Both the position numbers and the translations under genes were made by a program. The notes below the pieces were generated by a model. The model was given only the letters and a program-made list of their open reading frames with translations, made no database searches and was not told where the DNA came from. 64,000 nucleotides of DNA from a candidate division FCPU426 bacterium (GTDB lineage Bacteria > Oederibacteriota > Muellerivitia > Muellerivitales > Muellerivitaceae): NCBI GenBank assembly GCA_003152075.1, contig PLZG01000098.1, positions 62,001 through 126,000 of the forward strand, written 5' to 3'. Below, one piece after another: positions 41,736 to 50,575 of this stretch (its first letter is position 1; every line of letters starts with the position of its first letter).

Positions 41736-42863
41736 TTGAAGAACCAGAAAATCATCATTATCGGCGGGGGCATCATCGGCCTTTCCATCGCCGAACAGCT
41801 TTTAAGGCGGGGGCATAAGCCGGTCGTCCTGGACAAAGGCCCCTTCGCCAAGGAAGCCTCCTGGGCCGGGGCCGGATACCTGGACCTTCGAGACGCCGCC
41901 CACATGGGAGGGGATTTCCTCAAGCTATGCCGTTTATCCTATGATCTCTTTCCCCACTGGGTCGAGCGGATGAAGCAAGACAGCGGAATCGACCCCGAAT
42001 ACCTTTTATGTGGAAGCCTGGGGTTGGTTTTCAACGGCGAGGAAGAAAATGTCATCAAGCATATCGAATCCATCACTTCCTTCAACGGGCTGCAAAGCGA
42101 ATGGCTGACCCCTCAAGCGATCCGGAGAAAAGAAGGCCACCTTTCGGACAAGCTCAAAGCCGCCTGGTACCTTCCCCAAACCTGCCAGGTGCGGTCACCA
42201 CGGCTGGCCCAGGCCTTGTTGAGGGTGCTGGAAAAGGGAAAGGCAACCCTTCACGAGAATGAGGAAGTCCGAGGTTTCATCAGGCAGGGAGATAAGATAC
42301 TGGGCGTGAAGACATCCTCCGGTGAAATTGAGGGCGATCAGGTTCTATTGGCGGGCGGGGCCTGGACTGGGGGCCTTTTGGACATCCTGGGCATCCCCTT
42401 GCCAATGAAGCCCATCCGGGGGCAGGTGGTATTGTTCAAAGCCGAGCCGGGGCTTTTGAGGCACGTTCTTTTTTCCTCGACCGCTTACCTGGTGCCCCGC
42501 TTGGACGGCCGTATTTACGTGGGAAGCACCCAGGAGGAAGTTGGGTTCGACAAGTCCACCACGAAAGAAGCCATTGAAAAGCTTACCCAAGGCGCTTACC
42601 GGGCCCTGCCGATTTTGGAAAAGGCCGAGGTGGAAGCCACTTGGTCGGGGTTACGGCCCAAAGGTGTGGATGAGTTGCCTTCTTTGGGAAAAATCCCAGG
42701 GTTGGAAAACCTTTGGATCGCCTCAGGGCATTTCACACACGGTATTCTTCTTTCAGCCGGGACCGGCCATTTGATGGCCCAGGCGCTTTTGGGGGAAAAA
42801 CCCGATTTGGACCTGGGTTCTTTCGCGCCGGACCGCAAACCCGTCCAACCACATTTAGTTTAG
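41736..42863 (+). CDS. thiO: FAD-dependent amino-acid oxidase, glycine oxidase (ThiO)-like
   Basis: A 375-residue flavoprotein of the DadA/ThiO group. The N-terminal IIIIGGGIIGLSIAEQLLRRG is the dinucleotide-binding motif, followed by EASWAGAGYLDLR near residue 45. PIRGQVVLFKAEPG and the C-terminal WIASGHFTHGILLSAGTGHL are typical of glycine oxidases, which make the imine used for the thiazole of thiamine. No other thiamine gene and no TPP riboswitch is near, so the substrate stays open. The start is a TTG behind GTGGAG. It precedes hldD and purC on the same strand. Confidence 0.82.
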   Translation: MKNQKIIIIGGGIIGLSIAEQLLRRGHKPVVLDKGPFAKEASWAGAGYLDLRDAAHMGGDFLKLCRLSYDLFPHWVERMKQDSGIDPEYLLCGSLGLVFNGEEENVIKHIESITSFNGLQSEWLTPQAIRRKEGHLSDKLKAAWYLPQTCQVRSPRLAQALLRVLEKGKATLHENEEVRGFIRQGDKILGVKTSSGEIEGDQVLLAGGAWTGGLLDILGIPLPMKPIRGQVVLFKAEPGLLRHVLFSSTAYLVPRLDGRIYVGSTQEEVGFDKSTTKEAIEKLTQGAYRALPILEKAEVEATWSGLRPKGVDELPSLGKIPGLENLWIASGHFTHGILLSAGTGHLMAQALLGEKPDLDLGSFAPDRKPVQPHLV

Positions 42864-42930
42864 AACTCTCCACGGGCCGTCTAACGGGATATAATGCCCA
42901 CCGAATAAAATTGAATTTTGAGGAGAGACG

Positions 42931-43890
42931 GTGAGTTTACTTGTTACCGGCGCTTATGGATTCATCGCCAGCCGCTTGGTCCAAACCCTTCTAGACAAGG
43001 GCCAAAAGGACCTGATCCTGGTGGACGATCCGCAATACCGGTCCAACCGGGATTGCGTGAAAGGTTTGGAATCCCTTCCTTTCATCGACCGGGATAAACT
43101 CTTTGACCATCTCGACAAGCTCGGGGCAGGTGAACTTCCCAACGCGATCATTCACCTGGGGGCCTGCACTGACACGGGCAATCACGACGAAATTTATATG
43201 TGGAAGATGAACACCGATTACACCAAGAAACTTTGGCAATGGTGCGCCGAAAAAAAAGTTCCACTTCTTTACGCCTCCAGTGGCGCCACCTATGGCCGGG
43301 GCGAGGAAGGTTACTCGGACGCCCACCAAGACATTCCCAAGTACAAACCCCTCAATGTTTACGGCAAAAGCAAACACGAGTTCGACCTTTGGGCCTTGCA
43401 ACAGAAAACCACACCGCCCCATTGGTGGGGCCTGAAATTCTTCAATGTCTATGGCCCCGATGAGAATCACAAGGGCCGCATGGCCTCGCCGGTTTTCCAC
43501 GGCTTTCACGAGATAAATAAAACCGGAAAGCAAACCTTGTTCCGTTCCCATAAAGAGGGAATCGCCGACGGTGAGCAGAAAAGGGATTTTGTTTTCGTGG
43601 ACGACATCGTGAAGCTCTGCCTTTTCTGCGTCGACAAGAATCCGCCCTCAGGCATTTATAACTGCGGCACGGGCCAGGCCCGGACTTTCCTGGATGTTTC
43701 CAAAGCCCTTTTTAAAGCGGTGGGTAAGGAACAAAAGATTGAGTGGGTGGATACGCCCGAGAAATTCCGGGCCGGTTACCAATATTTCACCCAGGCGGAC
43801 ATGGGAAAAATGAAAAAGGCGGGGTACAATGAGCCCTTCATTCCCATCGAAGAAGGCGTGGCCCGCTACGTGAAGTGGCTCAAAAAATAG
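42931..43890 (+). CDS. hldD: ADP-L-glycero-D-manno-heptose 6-epimerase
   Basis: Converts ADP-D-glycero-beta-D-manno-heptose to the L-glycero form, the last step in making inner-core lipopolysaccharide heptose. It is 319 residues in the short-chain dehydrogenase epimerase fold: [15 protein letters not shown] (NADP site), [11 protein letters not shown], the catalytic [10 protein letters not shown] region with YGKSKHEFD, and [18 protein letters not shown]. Most HldD proteins read GxxGFIGSN where this has GAYGFIASR, a small variation. A GTG start follows GAGGAGAGAC. Its presence supports a lipopolysaccharide-bearing outer membrane. purC follows 13 bases later. Confidence 0.9.
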   Translation: MSLLVTGAYGFIASRLVQTLLDKGQKDLILVDDPQYRSNRDCVKGLESLPFIDRDKLFDHLDKLGAGELPNAIIHLGACTDTGNHDEIYMWKMNTDYTKKLWQWCAEKKVPLLYASSGATYGRGEEGYSDAHQDIPKYKPLNVYGKSKHEFDLWALQQKTTPPHWWGLKFFNVYGPDENHKGRMASPVFHGFHEINKTGKQTLFRSHKEGIADGEQKRDFVFVDDIVKLCLFCVDKNPPSGIYNCGTGQARTFLDVSKALFKAVGKEQKIEWVDTPEKFRAGYQYFTQADMGKMKKAGYNEPFIPIEEGVARYVKWLKK

Positions 43891-43903
43891 AGGAGAGACG
43901 AAT

Positions 43904-44824
43904 ATGGCCGTCACCGAATCCCCAATCGTGCTTCAAACTAACATTCCCGGTGTTCCAGCGCCAAAGCGTGGCAAAGTCCGGGACATTTATGATCTCGGAG
44001 ACAAGCTCCTCATCGTGGTCACCGATCGCATCTCGGCTTTCGATGTCATCATGCCCAACGGCATTCCAGATAAGGGAGTGGTTCTTAATCAAATTTCCCT
44101 CTACTGGTTTAAACAGGTGGAAAGCGTCATCCCCAACCACATCATTTCCACTGATATCTCCACCCTGCCGGAAGCTTTCCAAAAGGCCAAGGATCAGTTG
44201 GTCAACCGCTCCGTGATCGTGAAAAAGGCCAATCCCCTTCCCGCCGAGTGCATCGTTCGCGGCTACCTGACCGGCTCGGGCTTGAAGGAATACCAGAAGA
44301 CGGGAAAGGTTTGCGGAATCGAGCTACCAAAGGGTTTGGTCGAATCCTCCCGCATCGCCGAGCCCATTTTTACGCCCTCCACCAAAGCGGAGGAGGGCCA
44401 TGACCTCAACATCTCCTTTGAGGAGATGAAAGAGATCCTGAAGGATGACGCCCTGGCTGAGAAAGTGAAAAACACCAGCCTGGCTATCTATAAGAAGGGC
44501 CGGGATTTGGCCGACGCTAAGGGAATCATCATTGCCGACACCAAATTCGAGTTTGGCTTGTTTAATGGAGGCCTCATTCTTATCGATGAGGTCATGACAC
44601 CTGATTCCTCGCGTTTTTGGCCAAAATATGACTATAAAGAAGGGGTTTCCCAGAAGAGCTTCGACAAGCAATTCCTGCGGGATTACTTGGAAACCTTGAA
44701 GGATTGGAACAAGACGCCGCCGGGCCCCGCTTTGCCCCAGGAAATCGTGATGAAAACCCGTGAAAAATACGTGGAAGCCTTCGAGCGTTTGACGGGAAAG
44801 AAATTCGGGGATTTCCGATTTTAA
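43904..44824 (+). CDS. purC: Phosphoribosylaminoimidazole-succinocarboxamide (SAICAR) synthase
   Basis: Joins CAIR with aspartate in purine biosynthesis, using ATP. It is 306 residues, the longer (yeast-type) form. Motifs: [21 protein letters not shown] near residue 20, [32 protein letters not shown] and [12 protein letters not shown] near 205, and [21 protein letters not shown] precedes the ATG. It shares a direction and short spacing with hldD and ends at a terminator, so hldD-purC may be one transcript although the pathways differ. Confidence 0.96.
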   Translation: MAVTESPIVLQTNIPGVPAPKRGKVRDIYDLGDKLLIVVTDRISAFDVIMPNGIPDKGVVLNQISLYWFKQVESVIPNHIISTDISTLPEAFQKAKDQLVNRSVIVKKANPLPAECIVRGYLTGSGLKEYQKTGKVCGIELPKGLVESSRIAEPIFTPSTKAEEGHDLNISFEEMKEILKDDALAEKVKNTSLAIYKKGRDLADAKGIIIADTKFEFGLFNGGLILIDEVMTPDSSRFWPKYDYKEGVSQKSFDKQFLRDYLETLKDWNKTPPGPALPQEIVMKTREKYVEAFERLTGKKFGDFRF

Positions 44825-44833
44825 CAGAATGAG

Positions 44834-44866
44834 GAAAAAGTCTTAAAATCAGACTTTTTCTTATTT
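44834..44866 (+). terminator. Intrinsic terminator after purC
   Basis: A perfect 10-bp stem GAAAAAGTCT (44834-44843) / AGACTTTTTC (44851-44860) with a 7-base loop, followed by TTATTT. Confidence 0.8.
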
Positions 44867-45003
44867 AAGGGAACGAATCATACAAAAGTATTAATTTTTC
44901 TGATTCGTTCAAGCCCCTGGCTGTTACAGAGCGAAAATATTTTTTATCGCCCTGAAGACTCTTCCCGGTACAATAAGCGGCGAACTTTTTTCAGGAGGAT
45001 CAA

Positions 45004-45534
45004 TTGAACTCACCGCATGAGCCTTTCAACTTTCTTCTTTTCATGAGCAATATTAAGCAGCTTCTCTGGTCCTATCCCTGGCCCTGGTGGTCGGCTGGAA
45101 TCGGCATCGGTCTAACAGCCCTGGCTTTGGCTTGGTTCACGGGTCGGCGCCTGGGCGTCACCGGCGGTTTTGAGGATGCCTGCGCGGTCATTACCAAAGA
45201 CGATTCTTCCTACAATGTTTCTCCTTCCCGTTGGAAACTCTGGTTCATCCTCGGCCTACCCTTAGGGGGCTTTATCGCAAACTCGGGGCACTGGGGCTGG
45301 ACATGGCTTTATGGCCGTTTGGATTTCATCACCTTCGGTAACTTGTTCTTCAAGGCCATTTGGCTTTTAGTGGGAGGATTTCTCATCGGGTTCGGCGCCC
45401 GTTGGGCGGGGGGATGTCCCAGCGGCAACAGCATCATGGGTATCAGCCTGGGAAGCAAAATGTCCATTCTGGCTACGGTGGGTTTCCTAGTGGCGGGGAT
45501 TTTAGTCACCAATATTTTATTTAAGGTTTTTTAA
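45004..45534 (+). CDS. YeeE/YedE-family transporter, first half protein
   Basis: A 176-residue membrane protein with about four to five hydrophobic segments, of the YeeE/YedE (DUF395, sulfur-transport) family. GARWAGGCPSGNSIMGISLGS near residue 135 carries the conserved cysteine proposed to interact with thiosulfate in YeeE. The start is a TTG with an ideal AGGAGG 4 bases upstream. The next gene encodes a second protein of the same family and overlaps by one base (TAATG). Together they would make the unit that is a single chain in other bacteria. Confidence 0.78.
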   Translation: MNSPHEPFNFLLFMSNIKQLLWSYPWPWWSAGIGIGLTALALAWFTGRRLGVTGGFEDACAVITKDDSSYNVSPSRWKLWFILGLPLGGFIANSGHWGWTWLYGRLDFITFGNLFFKAIWLLVGGFLIGFGARWAGGCPSGNSIMGISLGSKMSILATVGFLVAGILVTNILFKVF

Positions 45535-46058
45535 TGGCACTCAAATCAACCAAGAAAAAGACCTTCAAAAAGACTTTACGAATTAAAACTATAAAACCAA
45601 AGGGGGCGAAAGCGATGAAACGAATCACTTCAAACGAAAGCACTATCCCCTACTTGGGTTTCGGGGCGCTTTTTGGATATTTTCTTTCCAAGGCCCGCGC
45701 TACCGACTATGACACCATCGTCGACATGTTCCAGTGCAAGGAATTCCAGCTTTATGGCGTGATTATGACCGCCATCGCGGTCATTGCCTTGGGATTTTTC
45801 TTGATGAAGCGCTATGGCATTACCACCTACTCCGGGCAACCCCTGGATATGAAACCCCTGGATTGGGACCCGAACCGGCTCATTGGCGCTTTTATTTTGG
45901 GAACGGGGTGGGCCATCGCGGGAACCTGCCCGGGTACCTCGCTGGCGCAAATCGGCGAGGGCAAGTTAGTGGCCTTTTTCACGGTCTCGGGGATTTTACT
46001 GGGGGTTTGGGGTTACCGAAAATTCAAGTCCGACTCTTCCCAAGAACCAGTTTGCTGA
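45534..46058 (+). CDS. YeeE/YedE-family transporter, second half protein
   Basis: A 174-residue membrane protein with about four helices. GTGWAIAGTCPGTSLAQIGEGK near residue 125 has the second conserved Cys motif of the YeeE/YedE family. The first 28 residues are very basic (Lys-rich) and may not be part of the protein: the ATG at 45615 (MKRITSNEST) is behind GGGGGCGAAAGCG and is an alternative start. It is translationally linked to the previous gene and probably pairs with it for import of thiosulfate or a similar sulfur compound. Confidence 0.76.
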   Translation: MALKSTKKKTFKKTLRIKTIKPKGAKAMKRITSNESTIPYLGFGALFGYFLSKARATDYDTIVDMFQCKEFQLYGVIMTAIAVIALGFFLMKRYGITTYSGQPLDMKPLDWDPNRLIGAFILGTGWAIAGTCPGTSLAQIGEGKLVAFFTVSGILLGVWGYRKFKSDSSQEPVC

Positions 46059-46870
46059 ACGGCGAAAAAAAACTGCTGACACAACCCATCAGCCTTCGGC
46101 TGAGGGCAGTAAAAACCGCGAGACACAAAGCCACAAAGATAACCTTAAAAATAATTTTTTCCGTTTTTTTTATTTTTAATTCTTCATTATTGGTTTTTGG
46201 CGAGGAATGGAAGTCCCCCGATTCGGACACATCCCTTGGCCATTTTCCCACCAAGTTCGCCGCCGACTTATCCCATCTCTTTACACAGGATAACTTCTCA
46301 ATTCTCTGTGTTGGCACCATGGCCACCGCTTTCGATTGGGGAGGCTTTGATCCCCAAAACCAGCTGGCTTCCAGACTGGTTCAATTAAACGCCCAACCCC
46401 TATTTGATTTCGGGAATTTTTACGGCGAGGGATGGGTGGAGGGCGGGGGCGCCTTGGGAAGCTGGGCGCTGGGGGCCCTGACGAATGATCTTAAACTCCA
46501 GCAGTTCGGCCGGGACGCCACAGAGACATTGATCATGTCCACGGTATTAGTCACCGGTGTTAAATACGCGGTGAACCGCACCAGGCCCGACGGGGGAAGC
46601 CTCTCCTTTCCCTCGGGCCATTCCATTACGGCCTTTTGTATCGCGCCGGTGGTGCAGAAATATTGGGGATGGGAAGCGGGCATACCGGCCTACCTTTTGG
46701 CCACGGTCACCACCTTCGCCCGGGTGGAGGGTTACCACCATTACCTGTCTGACACGATTGCGGGCGCCACTTTGGGGATTATCCTGGGAAACGCGGTGGT
46801 TTACAGCCCGAAGGATGTCTCGGTTTCGGTGGGGTTGGACCAGGTGGATCTTAAGTTAACTTTTAACTGA
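46052..46870 (+). CDS. PAP2-family phosphatase
   Basis: A phosphatidic-acid-phosphatase-type (PAP2) protein. The three family motifs are visible: KYAVNRTRPDGG, FPSGHSITAF and RVEGYHHYLSDTIAG. A hydrophobic N-terminal segment ending VFGEEW looks like a signal peptide, so the protein probably faces the periplasm or lies in the envelope. The start is unclear. The in-frame TTG at 46052, overlapping the previous stop, is the best candidate but lacks a good ribosome binding site, and the segment after it (46113-46144) resembles a dispersed repeat. The substrate could be undecaprenyl pyrophosphate or a phospholipid. It converges on the M3 peptidase gene. Confidence 0.78.
   Translation: MLNGEKKLLTQPISLRLRAVKTARHKATKITLKIIFSVFFIFNSSLLVFGEEWKSPDSDTSLGHFPTKFAADLSHLFTQDNFSILCVGTMATAFDWGGFDPQNQLASRLVQLNAQPLFDFGNFYGEGWVEGGGALGSWALGALTNDLKLQQFGRDATETLIMSTVLVTGVKYAVNRTRPDGGSLSFPSGHSITAFCIAPVVQKYWGWEAGIPAYLLATVTTFARVEGYHHYLSDTIAGATLGIILGNAVVYSPKDVSVSVGLDQVDLKLTFN
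46113..46144 (+). repeat. ACCACAGAG/CACAAAG-type repeat at the start of the PAP2 frame
   Basis: The words ACCGCGAGACACAAAGCCACAAAG resemble the dispersed repeats at 337-382 and 63819-63852 but are more degenerate. It lies where the PAP2 N-terminus is uncertain, which suggests that the true start may be downstream or that the repeat was captured into the frame. Confidence 0.35.
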
Positions 46871-48599
46871 CCTTCTCGAGCCGCTCCAACTCTTTTTCCA
46901 CTTCCGCCATCAAGGGTTCAATCATCTTTAGGCTAAAGTCGAAACGGATACCGGCAGATTTGAATATTTCCGGCAGGGTCTGAGTGCCGCCCACCGAGAG
47001 TCCCTGCTTATAGAGGCGAACCCCTTCTTTTTTGTCCTGGCGGAAATTTTTCCATACCTGCAAGGCACCCAATTGGGCAATACCGTATTCAATGTAGTAA
47101 AAAGGGATCTCAAAAATATGCAGTTGGCGGTGCCAAAGATGGGATTGGATTTCTTCCAAGTTGGTCCAATCCTCAATGCCCCCGAATCGTTTGCGTAGTT
47201 CAAGCCAATAGGCGGTTCGTTCTTCCTGTCGGTGATTTGGATGGGTATAAATCCAATGCTGGAAAGCGTCCACGGTGGCGATCCACGGCAAAAGAATAAT
47301 GACATCCTCCAAGTGACGGATAACGGAGCGGGCCGCTTCCTTTGGATTGGGATAAATTTCACTTAGAAAAGGGTCGGCCATGAGTTCCATACTCATAGAA
47401 GCCACTTCGCAAAACTCAATGGGCGCGTGTCGGTAAGGACTGAAGGAAATATTCCGGGAGGCGAAATTGTGCATTGCGTGTCCCCCCTCGTGCAGTATGG
47501 TCCGCACGTCGTGATCCATGCCCACCGCGTTCATGAAAATGAAGGGGAGACGGACTTCGGCCAGGTCGCTTTGATAGCCGCCCGGGGCCTTTCCCTTGCC
47601 ACTGTCCAGATCCAATAGGCCCAAGTCCTTCATGGTCTTGAAGTTCCGGCCAAATTCAGGGTCCACTTGCCCCAGGATTTTCTCACAGCCCGCCACAAGG
47701 CCTTTGGAATTCTCGAAAGGTTTCAAGGGTGGCCGGCCATCCGGGTCCACCAAAAGATCCCAGGGCCTTAAAGTTTGGAGTCCCATCCTTTTCGCCCTTC
47801 TTTGTTGAATCTTCACCACCAGGGGTTTGACGGTTTTTTCAGCGCTTTCATGGAAAGCCTCGCAATCCTGGGGGCCGTAGTCGAAACGTTCCCGGCGGCG
47901 GAACATGTAGTCACGGTAGTTGTCGAAGCCGGCGTTCTTCGCCACCTGGACACGAAGCTTCAACATTTGATCAAACAAATCCTCAAAGGCTTTTTTCTCC
48001 TGCAGGCGACGCTCGGCGGTCAGGCTCCAGGCTTCCTCCCTCACCTTCCGGTCGGTGGATTCCAGGTACCGTCCCATCTGCTGGAGGGTTTTTTCCTGGC
48101 CATCGTAGTGGACGGTTAAGGAGCCGCTCAATTTCTGGTATTGTTGGGACAGCTTGCTTAATTCTGTTTCCAAGGGAATGTTTTCCTTGCGGTAAAGCCC
48201 CAGCTCGTTTTGGGCGGAACGGTTAAAGAGGGAGAAATCCTTTTCGGGAAGGGAAGAGCGAAAAGGACAGTCCCAGTATTTTTTCAAGATGGCGAAAAAG
48301 TGGGATTTGGACGGTTCTTCTATTTGTTCCAAGAACTCCAGGTATTTCTTCTCAATCTCCGGGTCATCGGTCTTGCAGGTCATGCGGATATAACGCAGGG
48401 AGCCTTCCTCGTTGAGGGCGTCCTGGAATTCCCCCAGATCCCTCAACCACTTTTCCAAGTCGGCTTTCGAGGCGAAGGGACGGTTTTGAAGTTCTTGAAT
48501 GATGGATTCCACCGAAGGCCAATGGCCAAGTTGGAGGTCGGCGGGGATGTATTGCCGGGGGAATTCATGGGGCAGGGTTTGGGGGTCTAAGAGGGCCAT
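46863..48599 (-). CDS. M3-family metallopeptidase, oligoendopeptidase F-like
   Basis: A 578-residue zinc peptidase. The metal site is TILHEGGHAMHNFASRN (HExxH) near residue 390, followed downstream by the third ligand in EFCEVASMSMELM. The N-terminal helical part is typical of PepF proteins, which cut short peptides in the cytosol. No signal peptide is seen. The ATG at 48599 follows AAGGAAG; a TTG two codons earlier is less likely. It overlaps the end of the convergent PAP2 gene by a few bases. Confidence 0.92.
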   Translation of the reverse strand: MALLDPQTLPHEFPRQYIPADLQLGHWPSVESIIQELQNRPFASKADLEKWLRDLGEFQDALNEEGSLRYIRMTCKTDDPEIEKKYLEFLEQIEEPSKSHFFAILKKYWDCPFRSSLPEKDFSLFNRSAQNELGLYRKENIPLETELSKLSQQYQKLSGSLTVHYDGQEKTLQQMGRYLESTDRKVREEAWSLTAERRLQEKKAFEDLFDQMLKLRVQVAKNAGFDNYRDYMFRRRERFDYGPQDCEAFHESAEKTVKPLVVKIQQRRAKRMGLQTLRPWDLLVDPDGRPPLKPFENSKGLVAGCEKILGQVDPEFGRNFKTMKDLGLLDLDSGKGKAPGGYQSDLAEVRLPFIFMNAVGMDHDVRTILHEGGHAMHNFASRNISFSPYRHAPIEFCEVASMSMELMADPFLSEIYPNPKEAARSVIRHLEDVIILLPWIATVDAFQHWIYTHPNHRQEERTAYWLELRKRFGGIEDWTNLEEIQSHLWHRQLHIFEIPFYYIEYGIAQLGALQVWKNFRQDKKEGVRLYKQGLSVGGTQTLPEIFKSAGIRFDFSLKMIEPLMAEVEKELERLEKVS

Positions 48600-48693
48600 G
48601 GACAACTTCCTTTCGTAGGGTCGCTCACTTTAGCAGAAGCCATCCTGGAAAAAAAGCTGGTATGATTATCCCACTTCAAACCGGGTGACCCCT

Positions 48694-49164
48694 ATGCGAT
48701 GGATGACCAACTTACTTCTTATCACTGTCCTTTCCGGCTGCAGTTTCAGCGACCGAGGAATGGCCAAACTGCAGGTGGTGGAGGACCTGAAGCTGGGAAC
48801 TTCCATTGAGGACGTCAAGCAACAGTGGTTCCTTTATTCCACCAAGCCCCTGCAGGTGGACCAGGCTGTCAGCAGCGAGTCGGCCATCGTCTATCGCGGG
48901 ATCAGCCGGGATCCGGGTGTGACGGGCTTTTACCTTTTCTTCAACTCCAAGAAGAAAAACCTGGAACAGGTGGAGTGGCGTTATCACTCCAGCATGACCG
49001 AGGCCAAGGAAAAGGAATTGTTGGATTATTGGGCGAAGAAACTTTGGGAGCCTTCCTACCACCAGCGTTGGGACGGAAAAGTTTATGTTTGGAGCGACCG
49101 CAAGGCGAGGTTGGAACTTTACCTGGCCGACGGCATCTGCCACCTGATCCACCGGCTTAATTAA
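48694..49164 (+). CDS. Small predicted lipoprotein of unknown function
   Basis: About 156 residues. MRWMTNLLLITVLSGCSFSD is a lipoprotein signal peptide with lipobox LSGC. The mature part has a mixed beta pattern (SAIVYRGISRDPGVTGFYLFF, LEQVEWRYHSSM) but no recognised family. A GTG three codons upstream is an alternative start. It faces the divergent peptidase gene and stands alone. Confidence 0.65.
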   Translation: MRWMTNLLLITVLSGCSFSDRGMAKLQVVEDLKLGTSIEDVKQQWFLYSTKPLQVDQAVSSESAIVYRGISRDPGVTGFYLFFNSKKKNLEQVEWRYHSSMTEAKEKELLDYWAKKLWEPSYHQRWDGKVYVWSDRKARLELYLADGICHLIHRLN

Positions 49165-49297
49165 AATCCTTTTGAAGCGCCGGATCAATATTCACTAAGT
49201 CAGACGTTCAAAAAGGGAGCGAGGTCCGGGGAAAGGGAAAAGCCAGAACCCCGCTGAAAGTTTCGACTTTTGATTAAGCCCCCGTTATAATTGCCCC

Positions 49298-50347
49298 ATG
49301 CCGATTTACTCTTACTCCCGCGTAAATACTTACTTTACTTGCCCCGCCCAGTTCCAATTCCGCTACATCGAAAAGCGCCCCTCGCCCGTGGCGGAAGGCG
49401 TCGAGTTGTTCCTCGGCTCCCGTTTCCATGAGACCATGGAATTCCTGTACCACCAAATCCCCAAGCGAGTTCCCACCGTCAATGAGTTAATGGAATTCTT
49501 TAAAAACCATTGGGAAAACCATTGGAAACAAGCCCTTCAAAAACAAAAGGACAGGAATTTCAACGAGACCCTGAGGATAGTTAATCAGTCCCAAGCCATT
49601 GAGGATTACTACCAAAAGGGCCAGCTTTTTGTGGAAAACTACTTTCATCAATACCACCCTTTTGACCAGGATGAAACCGTGGGAATCGAACAGAGGGTGA
49701 CCTTCGACTTGGACGCCAAGGGCCAATATAAAATGCAGGGTTTTATCGATCGATTGGGCCGGGATGACGAGGGCACCTTATGGATTCACGACTATAAAAC
49801 CAGTTCCCGCAAGTTGAGCGAGGAGGACGTGAAAAATGAGGACCAATTGGCTCTTTACCAAATTGGGTTGGCCCAAAGTCCCCAATTTGGGACCAAGGAA
49901 AAAATAAAACTTATCTGGCATTTCGTGGCTTTTGAGAAGGATCAAGTGGTCAGCGAAAGGAATCCGAAGGAATTAGGCTGGCTGAAGGAAAAATACATCT
50001 CCAAAATCGAGACCATCGAGAAAGCAAAGAGTTATTCCACCAAGCCCGGTATTCTTTGCCAATGGTGCGAATATTTAAGCGTTTGTTCCGACGGAAAGGG
50101 TTGGGTAGCAAATAAGAAGAAGAAATCGGACGCAAAAGCGACAATTGAACCTTTTCCAACCCCTGTCGCTATTAAATCATTAAGCCCATCTTCGGTGTCC
50201 CCTGCCTTCGCGGAAAAACCAGTTACGGAAGCGGCCATAGTTTCCGCTTCCCCTAAAGTTGAAGAGGCCGTAAACCCAAAAAGAAGGAAATCCCCTTTTA
50301 GATATGTTTCGCCCGACCAACTGTCCCTTTTTACAATAGGTCGATAA
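49298..50347 (+). CDS. RecB-family PD-(D/E)XK nuclease with iron-sulfur cysteines and a C-terminal clamp-binding motif
   Basis: A 349-residue stand-alone nuclease. The core has FHE (H44, E45), GFID (D151), IHDYKT (D165, K167) and QLALYQIG (Q183), the active-site order of the RecB/AddB/Cas4 group. C15 together with C254, C257 and C263 matches the [4Fe-4S] staple of AddB-like nucleases. After residue 270 comes a Lys-, Pro- and Ser-rich linker of about 65 residues, and the protein ends SPDQLSLFTIGR. QLSLF is the consensus bacterial sliding-clamp-binding peptide. It is monocistronic, not next to a CRISPR array or AddA. A role in repair at replication forks is inferred. Confidence 0.82.
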   Translation: MPIYSYSRVNTYFTCPAQFQFRYIEKRPSPVAEGVELFLGSRFHETMEFLYHQIPKRVPTVNELMEFFKNHWENHWKQALQKQKDRNFNETLRIVNQSQAIEDYYQKGQLFVENYFHQYHPFDQDETVGIEQRVTFDLDAKGQYKMQGFIDRLGRDDEGTLWIHDYKTSSRKLSEEDVKNEDQLALYQIGLAQSPQFGTKEKIKLIWHFVAFEKDQVVSERNPKELGWLKEKYISKIETIEKAKSYSTKPGILCQWCEYLSVCSDGKGWVANKKKKSDAKATIEPFPTPVAIKSLSPSSVSPAFAEKPVTEAAIVSASPKVEEAVNPKRRKSPFRYVSPDQLSLFTIGR

Positions 50348-50575
50348 GACAACAAAAATTATTCCATATGTCCTACCTTTATGTAGTTATTTAAATTTTT
50401 AAGCCAATAAAACAACAAAATTTTTATTTATTATCAAATTGATATGTGGAAATCCAATTGTCCATGGAATTATGTTTTTTAAAGGATTAACCTGGTTAAA
50501 TTGAGAAAATGAATTACTAATAAAGTCCAAAAACCGTTTTAAGGTTAAGACACTAGCTGAAACGCAAAGGGCCGC
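50348..50575 (+). other. A+T-rich upstream region of the Phc-like operon
   Basis: 228 bases without a gene and clearly A+T-rich (runs such as AATTTTTATTTATTATC). It probably holds the promoter of the following three-gene unit. No clear -35/-10 pair or palindrome could be picked out by eye. Confidence 0.4.

Noticed and set aside
49298-50347. Cas4 of a CRISPR system
   Set aside because: No cas gene or array is near, and the protein has a long linker and a clamp-binding tail not found in Cas4.
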